From Leptospira sp. WS92.C1 (GTDB lineage: Bacteria > Spirochaetota > Leptospiria > Leptospirales > Leptospiraceae), in contig NZ_CP162130.1 in NCBI RefSeq assembly GCF_040833975.1, positions 3,122,001 to 3,186,000 of the forward strand: a DNA stretch of 64,000 nucleotides, written 5' to 3'. This document shows positions 55,203 through 64,000 of this stretch, in pieces. The position numbers and the translations under genes were made by a program. The notes beneath the pieces are model-generated. The model had not been told where the DNA came from, searched no databases, and saw only the letters and a program-made list of their open reading frames with translations. Every line of letters begins with the position of its first letter. Position 1 is the stretch's first letter.

Positions 55203-55510
55203 TAAAAAAGTAGCGACTTCATTTATTGTATTCCATTTCCACACTAAGCAAAGAAATTCTTTTTTTTGATTTCATATGCAAAAACTTTAAAATTCAAGAA
55301 ATTTCAAAAGTTTTCAAAAGACGAGGATTGGATATAAACAAAGTCATTTTTGTTTTCGCAAAACGTAAATTCATTTTTACAAATTAGAATTTCATTCCAA
55401 GCTGATGAAATTCTAATTTTTTAGAGATTCGTAGTTTCTACATCAGCTTGAAATCAAAATCACGAGTTTTCATCTTATCGTTGAAAAGAAAATCGGAAAT
55501 CGAAGCACTT
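55203..55510. other. Convergent intergenic region with nested hairpins
   Basis: There is no gene in these 308 bases. It is AT-rich and contains a bidirectional terminator at 55381-55419 plus a second inverted repeat sharing its loop (55398-55407 with 55441-55450). Confidence 0.7.
55381..55419. terminator. Bidirectional terminator with 15-bp stem
   Basis: AAATTAGAATTTCAT (55381-55395) pairs perfectly with ATGAAATTCTAATTT (55405-55419) around a nine-base loop, and T tracts or A tracts lie on both sides. It serves the converging GNAT and lipoprotein genes. The loop sequence CAAGCTGATG is itself complementary to CATCAGCTTG at 55441-55450, so two alternative folds exist. Confidence 0.8.
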
Positions 55511-55933
55511 TTATCTTTTCGAATCCAAAACCGTATTCTTTACCTTTTTGGAGATTTCCCAGGTTTGAATTTGGTCCGTCGTGGTTGACATATGTCCCGG
55601 CGTGGACGTATTTCCCACATTCATACCCGGTCTATACTGAACGGAAGTCACGGTTCCCGATTGGGCAAGGATCATCACATCGGCTCCATTTTCTCTTGCT
55701 TTTTCTTTTACATATTCGATACAATCGGACATTTCACCGCATTTCACTTCAACGATCCCTATCTGTTCCACCTGATAATCGGGAGCCGCTCGCAGAATTA
55801 CGTCAATAGGGTCCACTTCGGAAAGAGCAGGATACGGCTTTCCCGTAATCGTAAGATTGCCAGTAGCACAATTTGCTAAAACGAACACAAAAAACGCACC
55901 GGAAAATACTCGGTTTCTATTTTTTAAAAACAA
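55511..55933 (-). CDS. Small putative lipoprotein
   Basis: The 140-residue product has a signal peptide with lipobox LANC near residue 22, so it is probably lipidated. The mature part is a compact alpha/beta domain (AAPDYQVEQIGIVEVKCGE, YVKEKARENGADVMILAQSG) ending with a Thr/Ser-rich tail. The layout is similar to small bacterial lipoproteins with a YbjQ/DUF4156-like heavy-metal-fold, where a conserved Gly-Ala-Asp segment follows a helix; I treat that as weak resemblance. The upstream 1.1 kb contains no gene. Confidence 0.65.
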   Translation of the reverse strand: MFLKNRNRVFSGAFFVFVLANCATGNLTITGKPYPALSEVDPIDVILRAAPDYQVEQIGIVEVKCGEMSDCIEYVKEKARENGADVMILAQSGTVTSVQYRPGMNVGNTSTPGHMSTTTDQIQTWEISKKVKNTVLDSKR

Positions 55934-57085
55934 TTGAATTCCTCCATTTAAAAAGACTATTTTTTAAATACCTTCGTTGCGTCAACGGAAACAAACTTGA
56001 TCAAAAATTCTAATCAAAGATATTATAATTCGAATCATAAGCGTTTTATAAAATTCAAACGTTCCTTTCTTTGCGTTTTCGTTTTTTCAATCCATAAGTT
56101 CTCTTTTTGATATCAAAATATAATATGATATTTTTCAAAAGAATCCGATCAAAAAATTAAAATCGTTTTTAGGGAATTGGCGATTCTTTAAAACAAAGCG
56201 ACGGCTATGATAAAAAAGCATGATTCCTATCACAGGGTCGCAAAATTCCGGCCCCATACGGCTTAAATTTAAAATAAAATTCAATTTTTTGAATATAAAT
56301 CGATTCCAAAGAACCCGATCCGCTTTAGGGTTTACGATTCCCAAAGAATCGTTTCTGCGATTCTTTCTTTCACATGATAGAGTTATCATACAAAGATTTT
56401 TTTGATAAGAGCATGGTCGGCTTCTTTGAATTAAAAACGCTTATATCCGTTAAATTCAGAAACAAAGACATTCAAAATTTATTTAAATATTCTGTTTTAT
56501 AATTAAAGACCCATATCGAGACGCAATCATTGTCTCAAAATTTCTCAAATCGGAAAAATCGAAACTCTACAATGGATCGGATAAAAATAATTACGATACA
56601 ATTTGCGAATCTAAAACTCTTCCATTTTTTGTTTGTTACGCGATCCGTGATTGAGTTCTTCATAGCAAAATTCTCCAAAAACGGTGAAAATAAATTTCAT
56701 CGCATATTCATTATAATGCGCATAATCGCCAAACAAAGAATGAATACGGATTGTCGTTTAACATTTTACCATAAGGATATTGAAGAGTAGGAATATTAAA
56801 AATTACACCGATCCATCCTCACTCAATGCCGTTGATCAGCGTATAAAATCAAAATAACATCATTGATCTTCAATCAAAACAGAAAAAATAAAATTTTAAA
56901 TGAATGACGACAAAAACGACATTTACCACATGGTCAAATCAGTATTTGTTTTTTAGGTCATTCGTGTCTTTTTATCGGTCATCGATAACCTAAATGATTC
57001 AATATATATATCCCGTTGATTCGTCTTTGAGTTTTGTAAAGGGCGGATAACGTAAATAGAACAATTAAACAACTGAGGGAAATTG
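55934..57085. other. 1.15-kb AT-rich noncoding region
   Basis: No supported gene. The 86-codon frame at 56530-56790 starts with a TTG, has no ribosome binding site and looks like chance coding in AT-rich DNA. A 9-bp hairpin lies at 56343-56366, and a near-palindrome around 56954-56997 contains TTTAGGTCAT and ATAACCTAAA. The last 150 bases carry several GGTCA-like words and should include the promoter of the lipoprotein at 57086. Confidence 0.5.
56343..56366. terminator. 9-bp hairpin in noncoding region
   Basis: AAAGAATCG (56343-56351) pairs perfectly with CGATTCTTT (56358-56366) around a six-base loop. A following CTTTC stretch is a weak U-tract on the plus strand. No gene ends nearby, so it may belong to an unrecognised small transcript or be a relic. 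Confidence 0.35.
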
Positions 57086-60000
57086 ATGGTTGCTGGATCT
57101 TCATTACTGACAAACATTCGAGTGCGGGTATTCTTTTTTTTATGGATACCTTATTTTTTAACGTGTTCGTTCTCCGGAGACAAGGACGCTCACGATAACG
57201 TGAACCTCGCCGGTGCGACTTGGTTGGTTGCGGAAGCGGTCAAAACGCAGGTCAATGACGAAGGTGTTCCGGTCCAACCGGGACAGCCGACTCCCCCGGT
57301 AACCCCGCTCGATGATTTATTCCGTGCTCCATTGGGTAAACCGATCCCGTCCGCTGCTCTCTCCGGAGCGATTGATCCCGTTGGGACAACGATCGTAAAC
57401 GACTTTGACGGCGATGGAATTTTAAATGCAAACGAAACGACATCAAATGTATGGGTATCAGATTACCCCGTTATAGAAACTGTGATTGCCCCGCCGGTCA
57501 CTATGAAAATCCGTATTTTAAAAAACTCCAACCAACAAAGCGACGAACTTGTGAGCGAAATCAATTCCGATGATTTCGAATCCACAAAAAACGAAGGTTC
57601 GGAAAAAATCCATCAAGCCGAGTTAAATTTGAGAACGGTTCAGTTTCAGGATTCGTTTAGCAACACCGCAAGCGAGGGAGGTTCCACCGGATCAACGATA
57701 GGAGGCGGGTTGACCGCGAGCGGTTATGGCGTTAACTATTCAAGAAGTCTTTCAAACTCTTGGGAGGCGAGCAATTCCACATCCTCCACAACTACAAAGT
57801 GGGCGGACAAGCCGTTCAAAAACAATATCGATTCCGATTCGTTAAATAGAAAATCCACGAATGCAAACAATAAAGCGCGCAAATATCGATCCGACAAAAG
57901 TCAAAAAATAAATAGTTCGTCCGTCGTAGATGCGAACGCGGGCTATGTTAGGGCCGCTTTATATATTAAAAATTTATCCGTAAACATGCCGGTTAAACTT
58001 TCCAATATTCTTTGCTCTCTGATGTTTGAAAATGCCGACGGTGATTTGATTCCTATCCAGAGTTTTAGACTTAGAAACGACGATTACAGTCTTTTTGAAA
58101 TCGAAGTATATGGAGGATCCGAATTCGGTCCGTATATAATCGAATTATCGGATTTGAATACGGTTGAAATCGAAAAAGCGATCGCGCTCGGATACAATCC
58201 CAAAATTTATATTGTCGATTACAAAATGACGCATGTTGCGGACTCAAACTATAGATCGGCTCTATCAAATTTTAGCGGGGATAATCTTAAAATTGTCGAG
58301 GAAAATGCAAAAAGTCGCACAAGCCTGATTAAGATTTACGGTCCGAATATACGGGAACTATTTCGTGTCACCGCGTTCGATGTTCCCGCAAATGAAGAAT
58401 CCTGTACTACAAAAACTGTATCCACATTCTCACCAGGTGTAATGTTAAAAAAAGCGTTAAACAGAATTGCATGTTCAGGACTAGAAATAACATATAAAGA
58501 CTACGTGTTTGATCTTTCCGAGATTGCTCCCAAGTTAGCCGAATCCAAAGCGTATGTAAAATCGATTCAATCGGTCGCGGGAGTCTCCACCTATATCCCT
58601 TGCGATCAACAGACCTTTACCGGATCGGACGGAATTTCCAGAACCGCCTGTGTTCAAAAACCGTTAAGCGAATGGACATTGGAGGATAAACAAAGAGCCG
58701 GTGTTTGGATGATTTTTTCCAAAGGCAAGTATTTCAACAGTACGGAATACTTCAAAGACGGTTCGAATGTTCGCTTTTTTGATCCGCAAAATTTAAACAA
58801 AGCTCCCATGTTAAAAGGGATCGAATCCATGATTTGGGCGGGTGACAATTACGATATCGTTTATATTTCTCTGAAAGACCTATTGATCAAAGAAGAAACA
58901 TTCGGAACGAATCCATTAGAAACTGGAAAAGAATATTCGATGAATACCGCCTGGGATCTTACATCGATGGGTGAACATCCTTATTATCCGGATACGAATT
59001 CATTATTTTTGGGTAATGTTGGCTTCGGCGAAAAAATCGAACTAAAAATAAAGTTGAATCGCACGAAATATTTGAATCCTGACTTTGGAATTCCAACCAT
59101 TAGCGGAGTTTCTCAGTTCTTTGATAATTTTAATTACAATCTAATAACGACAACGGATCGTTATGAAATAGACGAAGTCCCCGATTTTGAAGTCAGTCTC
59201 GGTTTTGGCGGAACAAGGACGGATTGGCTTCATGTTGTAAGAGATTTATCCAGTATAGACGAGTATAAACCTCAAAGCTGTGGACAAACCTTGGATTTTC
59301 TTACGCAGACGTTTACCTTATGTATTATGCTTCCGACAAGACACGATACAGTTAGTACGGCATTAGGTTTAGTAAAACTTTATATTCGACCCGCATTGAA
59401 CAGCGGATATCGAAGAACCGTATGGCCATTAAGCTACACCGATGCCAGAAAAGTTCGGGCAAAGTTGATCGCTCCTCTTGTCAGCGGGGCGACTTCGGTT
59501 ACGGTAGGTTCGAGTTCCGGTCAACCCGAAGTGGATGATCAGATTTATATTTTGGGTAATACAAATTCATATCGAGTCACTCAAGTATCGAATATCGCGG
59601 CGAACGGGACCTATACAATTACCGTGGATACTCCGATTCTCTACGATGCACCAAAAACTACGGAGGTTTATGTTAAGGGAGCGCTGACAGAACCGGATAT
59701 TCGAATCACATTAGATAATAATTTTTTGACGGATTGGAATACGCAGAACAATTCGAATTTAACCTCTCAGCAGTGGACCAGTCCAATCAACCTACCGTTG
59801 TCTACGACCTCCTCCATTAACTGTACAGCTCAACCGTTTCATCCCGGTGGTTGTTTGGGATTTCATCCCGATTACAACGCAATCAACTGGATGGGCGGTT
59901 ATAACCTAGGAGTCGCGCTTTGGAACTCTTGGACGGACGGGGGGAACTTTGAAACTTTTTTATCGGGAGGATTGACTCAGATCGTCTCCAATACGGGTAG

Positions 60001-61471
60001 GACGATGAAACTGGAATCCGCAAAAACGGATTTTACGATGAGTACGAATACCGGAGCAACCGCAATTAGCGATCCGTTTGTCGCTCAACACGGCGATATT
60101 TCTTTCATTCTGTATAAAAGGGATCTAGATTTATTCGGAAGATATTATCAGATATCCACGGGGCTTCCCCTGTCCGCGCAGTTTAAAGTAAACACTGCGG
60201 CCGCGACCGGATACGTCGCAATGGAAGCTTATAACGGAAAGTTGGGAATCGCTTGGGAGAGCAGTAACGGTAACGATATTTATGTTACGTTTCTCGATAT
60301 GGTTACGCAATCCTCTATCGGGGCCGAGTTGCGGGTCGCTTCAACCACACATGATTACAGTAACACCGGAAGAAGCTTAGACATTGCGGTCGGTTTAAAC
60401 GGAGCGATGGTATTTTGGAATCAGTTTGCAATCACTACCCAACCGGGAGACCCTTCCGGTTGCGGACTTTGGGGACTGTTTGCTTGTCCGACAAAATTCT
60501 TTTCAACATCCACAGTATTCGGAAGAGCGTATCGATTGGATACCGGCGCTGCGATAGGCGCTCAAACAACCGTTTATCAAAATCAAAGACTCCATTTGGG
60601 CGACGCATTACCACTCGATACGGTTGTTTCCGCAAAAGGAGTCGGGAATCAAGCCGCGGTTTCCTATTGGCTCAGAAATTTGGGCGCCCCTGCGGCGCAA
60701 GACGTTCCACCTGAACCGACAGGACTTAACATCCAAGCCGTTTCGTATGATCTTTCAACCGGAACCCGAATCGGAAATGTCCAGTCCTTAGTCAGTGCGA
60801 GCAATGTCACGTTGCCAGTCTCTTTCACAGTTACCGGTGAAAGCAGTCGCGGGATGGTTTTTTGGAAATTCCCAGACAATACGACTACTGCGAGAGGATG
60901 GAATACAGCAACGGGCAATCTGTTAGGTTCATCCAATTTTAATATCGATAAGTGCGACGATTTTAAAGTGAAAAGTCTGGATACTCTTGCGATCTTCAAC
61001 TATTCAAAATCCGGGATCGTATATTCTCGAGTCATCGATTTGATCGGCGGTAATATGTTGTATTCGAATGCACTGCAATTGAACACATCCACAACACCCT
61101 CCACAACGCGAAGAGCGGGACAAACCTATATCTCCGGAAACCGCGCGATTTCTCTCTGGGAACATAAAGAAGGATCCGGAAAATCCACGATACGAGGTAG
61201 AATTTTTACGATCGCTCCTTTCGCGCTCAAAGGAGGCAGCGAATTTATCATCAGCACCACGAATCAGGGAGATCAAACGGGTCCGGATGTTTATGTGACA
61301 GGAAGCAAAGCCCTGACAATCTGGAAAGCCGCGGACACCAATCAACCCTGGATACGCGGTTTTAGATTAGATCTTGATAACCCGGGCGCGATTACTTACG
61401 GATTGAACAACTTTTTCGTAGCGCCTTTAGTTGAAAGGGATTTTACGGTTAAGGCGAAAATTCAATATTAG
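57086..61471 (+). CDS. Very large lipoprotein (1461 aa), partner of the SpvB-like gene
   Basis: A signal peptide with lipobox FLTC (Cys near residue 28) makes this a lipoprotein. GAGGGA lies five bases before the ATG at 57086; a TTG three bases earlier is not needed. After a short linker and an EF-hand-like DFDGDGILNANE segment (about residues 112-123) comes a Ser/Asn/Thr-rich region, then a long beta-rich body with Gly-rich and Thr-rich stretches. It recalls the large lipoproteins annotated in Leptospira as the LIC_12048 family (recalled, not checked). The SpvB/Tc-like lipoprotein lies 160 bases downstream in the same direction, and the two may act together at the cell surface. No catalytic motif is seen. 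Confidence 0.75.
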   Translation: MVAGSSLLTNIRVRVFFFLWIPYFLTCSFSGDKDAHDNVNLAGATWLVAEAVKTQVNDEGVPVQPGQPTPPVTPLDDLFRAPLGKPIPSAALSGAIDPVGTTIVNDFDGDGILNANETTSNVWVSDYPVIETVIAPPVTMKIRILKNSNQQSDELVSEINSDDFESTKNEGSEKIHQAELNLRTVQFQDSFSNTASEGGSTGSTIGGGLTASGYGVNYSRSLSNSWEASNSTSSTTTKWADKPFKNNIDSDSLNRKSTNANNKARKYRSDKSQKINSSSVVDANAGYVRAALYIKNLSVNMPVKLSNILCSLMFENADGDLIPIQSFRLRNDDYSLFEIEVYGGSEFGPYIIELSDLNTVEIEKAIALGYNPKIYIVDYKMTHVADSNYRSALSNFSGDNLKIVEENAKSRTSLIKIYGPNIRELFRVTAFDVPANEESCTTKTVSTFSPGVMLKKALNRIACSGLEITYKDYVFDLSEIAPKLAESKAYVKSIQSVAGVSTYIPCDQQTFTGSDGISRTACVQKPLSEWTLEDKQRAGVWMIFSKGKYFNSTEYFKDGSNVRFFDPQNLNKAPMLKGIESMIWAGDNYDIVYISLKDLLIKEETFGTNPLETGKEYSMNTAWDLTSMGEHPYYPDTNSLFLGNVGFGEKIELKIKLNRTKYLNPDFGIPTISGVSQFFDNFNYNLITTTDRYEIDEVPDFEVSLGFGGTRTDWLHVVRDLSSIDEYKPQSCGQTLDFLTQTFTLCIMLPTRHDTVSTALGLVKLYIRPALNSGYRRTVWPLSYTDARKVRAKLIAPLVSGATSVTVGSSSGQPEVDDQIYILGNTNSYRVTQVSNIAANGTYTITVDTPILYDAPKTTEVYVKGALTEPDIRITLDNNFLTDWNTQNNSNLTSQQWTSPINLPLSTTSSINCTAQPFHPGGCLGFHPDYNAINWMGGYNLGVALWNSWTDGGNFETFLSGGLTQIVSNTGRTMKLESAKTDFTMSTNTGATAISDPFVAQHGDISFILYKRDLDLFGRYYQISTGLPLSAQFKVNTAAATGYVAMEAYNGKLGIAWESSNGNDIYVTFLDMVTQSSIGAELRVASTTHDYSNTGRSLDIAVGLNGAMVFWNQFAITTQPGDPSGCGLWGLFACPTKFFSTSTVFGRAYRLDTGAAIGAQTTVYQNQRLHLGDALPLDTVVSAKGVGNQAAVSYWLRNLGAPAAQDVPPEPTGLNIQAVSYDLSTGTRIGNVQSLVSASNVTLPVSFTVTGESSRGMVFWKFPDNTTTARGWNTATGNLLGSSNFNIDKCDDFKVKSLDTLAIFNYSKSGIVYSRVIDLIGGNMLYSNALQLNTSTTPSTTRRAGQTYISGNRAISLWEHKEGSGKSTIRGRIFTIAPFALKGGSEFIISTTNQGDQTGPDVYVTGSKALTIWKAADTNQPWIRGFRLDLDNPGAITYGLNNFFVAPLVERDFTVKAKIQY

Positions 61472-61631
61472 AATAATATAATGAATCTTCTGTTGGGAAT
61501 CGTATAGAAACGCAAATGCGATTCGCTTCGGTTCTCAACAGTCGCGACTCATCGTTTATGATTTCTTTGAAAATCAGAGAGCTATCAAACCAAGATCCAA
61601 TCTTAAAATTTCAGGATTACTGAATCATATC

Positions 61632-64000
61632 ATGATACGAAATTTAGCCTACACGCTCCTATTATTCAGCGGTATTCTTTTTACATCCTGTCAATATTTG
61701 GGATTTGGCGGAAAAGACGGCAAACCGCCTTGGTGGACGCTTGCATTGGGTCTTCCTTCCAACACTTCTCTCCCCTCACCCGGCTCGGCTCCCGCACCGG
61801 AAGGAAGCGATCTTTTTTCCATTTCAACAAACTACAGCAGCGCGATCGACGATCCGGATACAAAAGCGGATCCTCTTGCGGGCGCGGCTTTTATCGCGCC
61901 ACCAACACCCAATCACTACGGCGGAATTTCTCTTTCGTATCCGATCTCGGTCCCTTCCGGAAGAGCGGGAGTAGAACCCAACTTGAGTCTTTCGTATTCT
62001 TCCACGGGCGGAGACGGATGGCTGGGCGTGGGATGGAATCTCGGTTTGGGATCGATCACACGAACTCCGGAATACGGTGCGTTGTATTATGATTCTCGAG
62101 ATTCGTTTACTTGGAACGGAACAAGACTTGTCAAAGTGAGCGGGAGTTCATCGAACGAAAACGGAATCTACAGACCGGAAATTGCAAACGAGGATTTTTC
62201 TGTATTAAGTCTTAGTAATATAGAAAGCGGTGGAGTTTGGGAGGTTGTCGATTCCTCAGGAACAAAAAACGTATTTGGGGAAAACACTTCGAGCAGAATT
62301 TACAACCCTGCGAGTCCGAGTCAAACATACAGCTGGTATCTTTCCAAAACAGAAGATCGAAACGGAAATTTTCTCCAGGTTCAATACGACACTTCGGAAT
62401 ATTATGAAAAACGAAATCTGTATTTAAAAGAAATTCGATATACGGGTAACTCAAAGAGCGGAGTCGGCGCGCGCCAATACGTAAAATTTGTCACAAAAGA
62501 AAGAGACGACTTTTATGTTTCCAACGCCCCCGGCTTTTTGATGAAGATGGACAAGATTCTCGAAAAAATCGAAGTCGGTTGGGAGACGGGAGGAAAACTT
62601 TGGGACTATACTCCGGTTTATGAAATTTCGGAAGATTCCGGAAGACCTAGGTTGAAAACGATCCGATCGAGCAAACATACGACTCAACCCGAGTTTTATT
62701 ACCAAATTTCCAGCAGACTCCTTACTTGGCGAAACGTAGTCAACCAAGCTTCCTCCGAAGCGGAAACCAATCCGGAAGCAACCGAATACTTTGAAGGAGA
62801 TTTTAACGGAGACGGAATTTCGGATATGCTCTTTTTTAATCCGAAGTCGGGAAACTGGAAAGCGGCCGAAGGAAGAAAAGAAGGCGGAACTAATTTTAAG
62901 ATCTACGCAAATCGATATCAAGGTTATGACGGCGAAGAAAAAATACGGTTTTTTAAAGGAAACGTTAGCGGCGATTACAACGGTGACGGTCGTTCGGACA
63001 TCGCGTTTTATCTTCCTGAAACAAGGGACTTTATCGTAGCGGAACACGATGGACGTGTGTTTCAATTTAAGTCCTACGGCCGTTTGATGGCGGGAGTTCC
63101 GGATATCTTTAGAATGGAATGGTTTCCGGGAGACTATGACGGAAACGGACTTTCGGACTCGCTTCTTTTTGACGAACCGACCGGTCAATGGACGTTGATG
63201 CTCAACAAGGGTGGAAGTTTTGAGTTTCTTCGTTTTTCTAAAAAGTTTCAAAACGTTTTCAGAGGAGATTATTCTCCGGATGGTAATTTAGATAGTTCTA
63301 ATACAAATGATTCTTCCAAACCGGGAAAAGATCGGGACAAGGTAAGTTTTCTTGTTGGAGATTACAACGGAGACGGAAGAACCGATATCTCTTTGTATGA
63401 CGCGAGATCGGGTAAGTGGTTTGTGGGTGAGAATCATCGGAACGATAACAAAACCGATCCGATTTATTTCAAAATGCAATGGAAGTTGTATAAGGTTTTT
63501 ACGGCGCCCGAACAAGCACTCTTTACACACGATCGTTTTTCAGGAGATTTTAACGGAGACGGATTTTCAGACTTTCTAATATTCGATCGAAGTAACGGAG
63601 AATGGACGTTAGGAGAAACCGGAAACGGCACGATTCAATTTAGAATTTGGTCCAAGGCTCCTCAGTTTAAAACGATCACTCGATGGCTCCAAGGAGATTT
63701 TAACGGAGATGGAAGAACCGATATCGGTTTTTTTTCGGCAAGCGATGGTAAGTTCTGGATCGGGGAAGCGAGTCCCAACGGATTTCGATACAAAATCTAC
63801 AGCGATATGAGTTACGGTCCGGATCAGGATCGAATTATGAAAACCCCTCTTCCCAAAGACGAGGTCAAGCTCACGCAAGGAAGCGGATCGTTTGCGTTTG
63901 CTTCTCAAACCAAAACCGTTTTACTCTCTTACAAATATGACGGAAACTTAAATCCGGCAAGAGGCGAACTCGTATTTCCGGGATGTTTCACGTTAGACGA
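61632..64000 (+). CDS. SpvB/TcdB-N-like lipoprotein with FG-GAP/VCBS repeats, 3' end outside window
   Basis: The frame is open from the ATG at 61632 to the window edge (789 codons). A signal peptide with lipobox FTSC (Cys at residue 20) implies lipidation. Residues of about 75-330 have the SpvB/TcaC N-terminal layout (ISLSYPISVPSGRAGVEPNLSLSYSS, then GWNLGLGSI), as in Salmonella SpvB and the B-components of insecticidal Tc toxins. Six calcium-type repeats with a DFNGDG-like core follow at bases 62799, 62973, 63132, 63360, 63546 and 63696, spaced 50-76 codons, as in FG-GAP/VCBS beta-propellers. Whether RHS repeats and a toxin C-terminus follow lies outside the window. It is 160 bases after the very large lipoprotein. 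Confidence 0.8.
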   Translation, partial: MIRNLAYTLLLFSGILFTSCQYLGFGGKDGKPPWWTLALGLPSNTSLPSPGSAPAPEGSDLFSISTNYSSAIDDPDTKADPLAGAAFIAPPTPNHYGGISLSYPISVPSGRAGVEPNLSLSYSSTGGDGWLGVGWNLGLGSITRTPEYGALYYDSRDSFTWNGTRLVKVSGSSSNENGIYRPEIANEDFSVLSLSNIESGGVWEVVDSSGTKNVFGENTSSRIYNPASPSQTYSWYLSKTEDRNGNFLQVQYDTSEYYEKRNLYLKEIRYTGNSKSGVGARQYVKFVTKERDDFYVSNAPGFLMKMDKILEKIEVGWETGGKLWDYTPVYEISEDSGRPRLKTIRSSKHTTQPEFYYQISSRLLTWRNVVNQASSEAETNPEATEYFEGDFNGDGISDMLFFNPKSGNWKAAEGRKEGGTNFKIYANRYQGYDGEEKIRFFKGNVSGDYNGDGRSDIAFYLPETRDFIVAEHDGRVFQFKSYGRLMAGVPDIFRMEWFPGDYDGNGLSDSLLFDEPTGQWTLMLNKGGSFEFLRFSKKFQNVFRGDYSPDGNLDSSNTNDSSKPGKDRDKVSFLVGDYNGDGRTDISLYDARSGKWFVGENHRNDNKTDPIYFKMQWKLYKVFTAPEQALFTHDRFSGDFNGDGFSDFLIFDRSNGEWTLGETGNGTIQFRIWSKAPQFKTITRWLQGDFNGDGRTDIGFFSASDGKFWIGEASPNGFRYKIYSDMSYGPDQDRIMKTPLPKDEVKLTQGSGSFAFASQTKTVLLSYKYDGNLNPARGELVFPGCFTLD

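Noticed and set aside
56530..56790. 86-codon frame in the 1.1-kb noncoding region
   Set aside because: TTG start, no Shine-Dalgarno, Ile/Lys/Phe-rich as expected from random AT-rich DNA.
55934..57085. Riboswitch or structured RNA in the long noncoding region
   Set aside because: No recognisable riboswitch core; only short hairpins are visible.

Overview
The window is chromosomal DNA of a spirochaete, very probably a pathogenic-clade Leptospira. The evidence is two DUF1564 proteins, a DUF1577/PilZ protein and numerous lipoproteins with Leptospira-style lipoboxes, families I know mainly from this genus, together with AT-leaning spacers. I see no rRNA, tRNA, CRISPR array, transposase or phage gene. 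Both ends cut through genes: a thioesterase-fold gene on the left and an SpvB/Tc-toxin-like lipoprotein on the right.

Layout. 1-491: end of a hot-dog thioesterase. 1106-11743: a tightly spaced plus-strand operon of a CoA hydrolase/transferase, a ketoacyl-synthase III, a 1784-residue kinase/ATPase/GAF/PP2C-type phosphatase, a SiaB-like kinase, a SiaC-like phosphoprotein and a class III adenylate cyclase. The last four look like a Sia partner-switch module whose output is cAMP instead of c-di-GMP. 12150-22563 (minus strand): three tandem copies of a cassette made of a small exported protein and an exported ankyrin protein, with a HEAT-like exported protein inserted. One ankyrin gene is frameshifted, one small gene is decayed and one ankyrin gene is a mosaic of the other two. 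23140-28709 (plus): a small exported protein, a subtilase lipoprotein that has lost all three catalytic residues, and a fourth, more distant ankyrin paralogue.

28767-47056 is mixed housekeeping and envelope content: VOC protein, two DUF1564 proteins, an endonuclease/exonuclease/phosphatase-fold protein, a monoacylglycerol-lipase-like hydrolase with its nucleophile Ser replaced by Ala, an MFS transporter, MtnC, a PilZ-like protein, a crotonase, a DUF4015 protein, a histone-deacetylase-fold protein, and a coupled NHL/VWA-like plus TPR pair. 47053-55933 holds methylglyoxal synthase, an LptF/LptG permease, MiaB, a J-domain-like protein without HPD, a cysteine-cluster protein, a GNAT acetyltransferase and a small lipoprotein. 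After about 1.1 kb of AT-rich noncoding DNA come two large lipoprotein genes (57086-64000). The second carries an SpvB-type N-terminus and six calcium-type FG-GAP/VCBS repeats and runs off the window.

The most novel-looking items are the Sia-like module wired to an adenylate cyclase, the recombining exported ankyrin cassettes, and the triple-dead subtilase.
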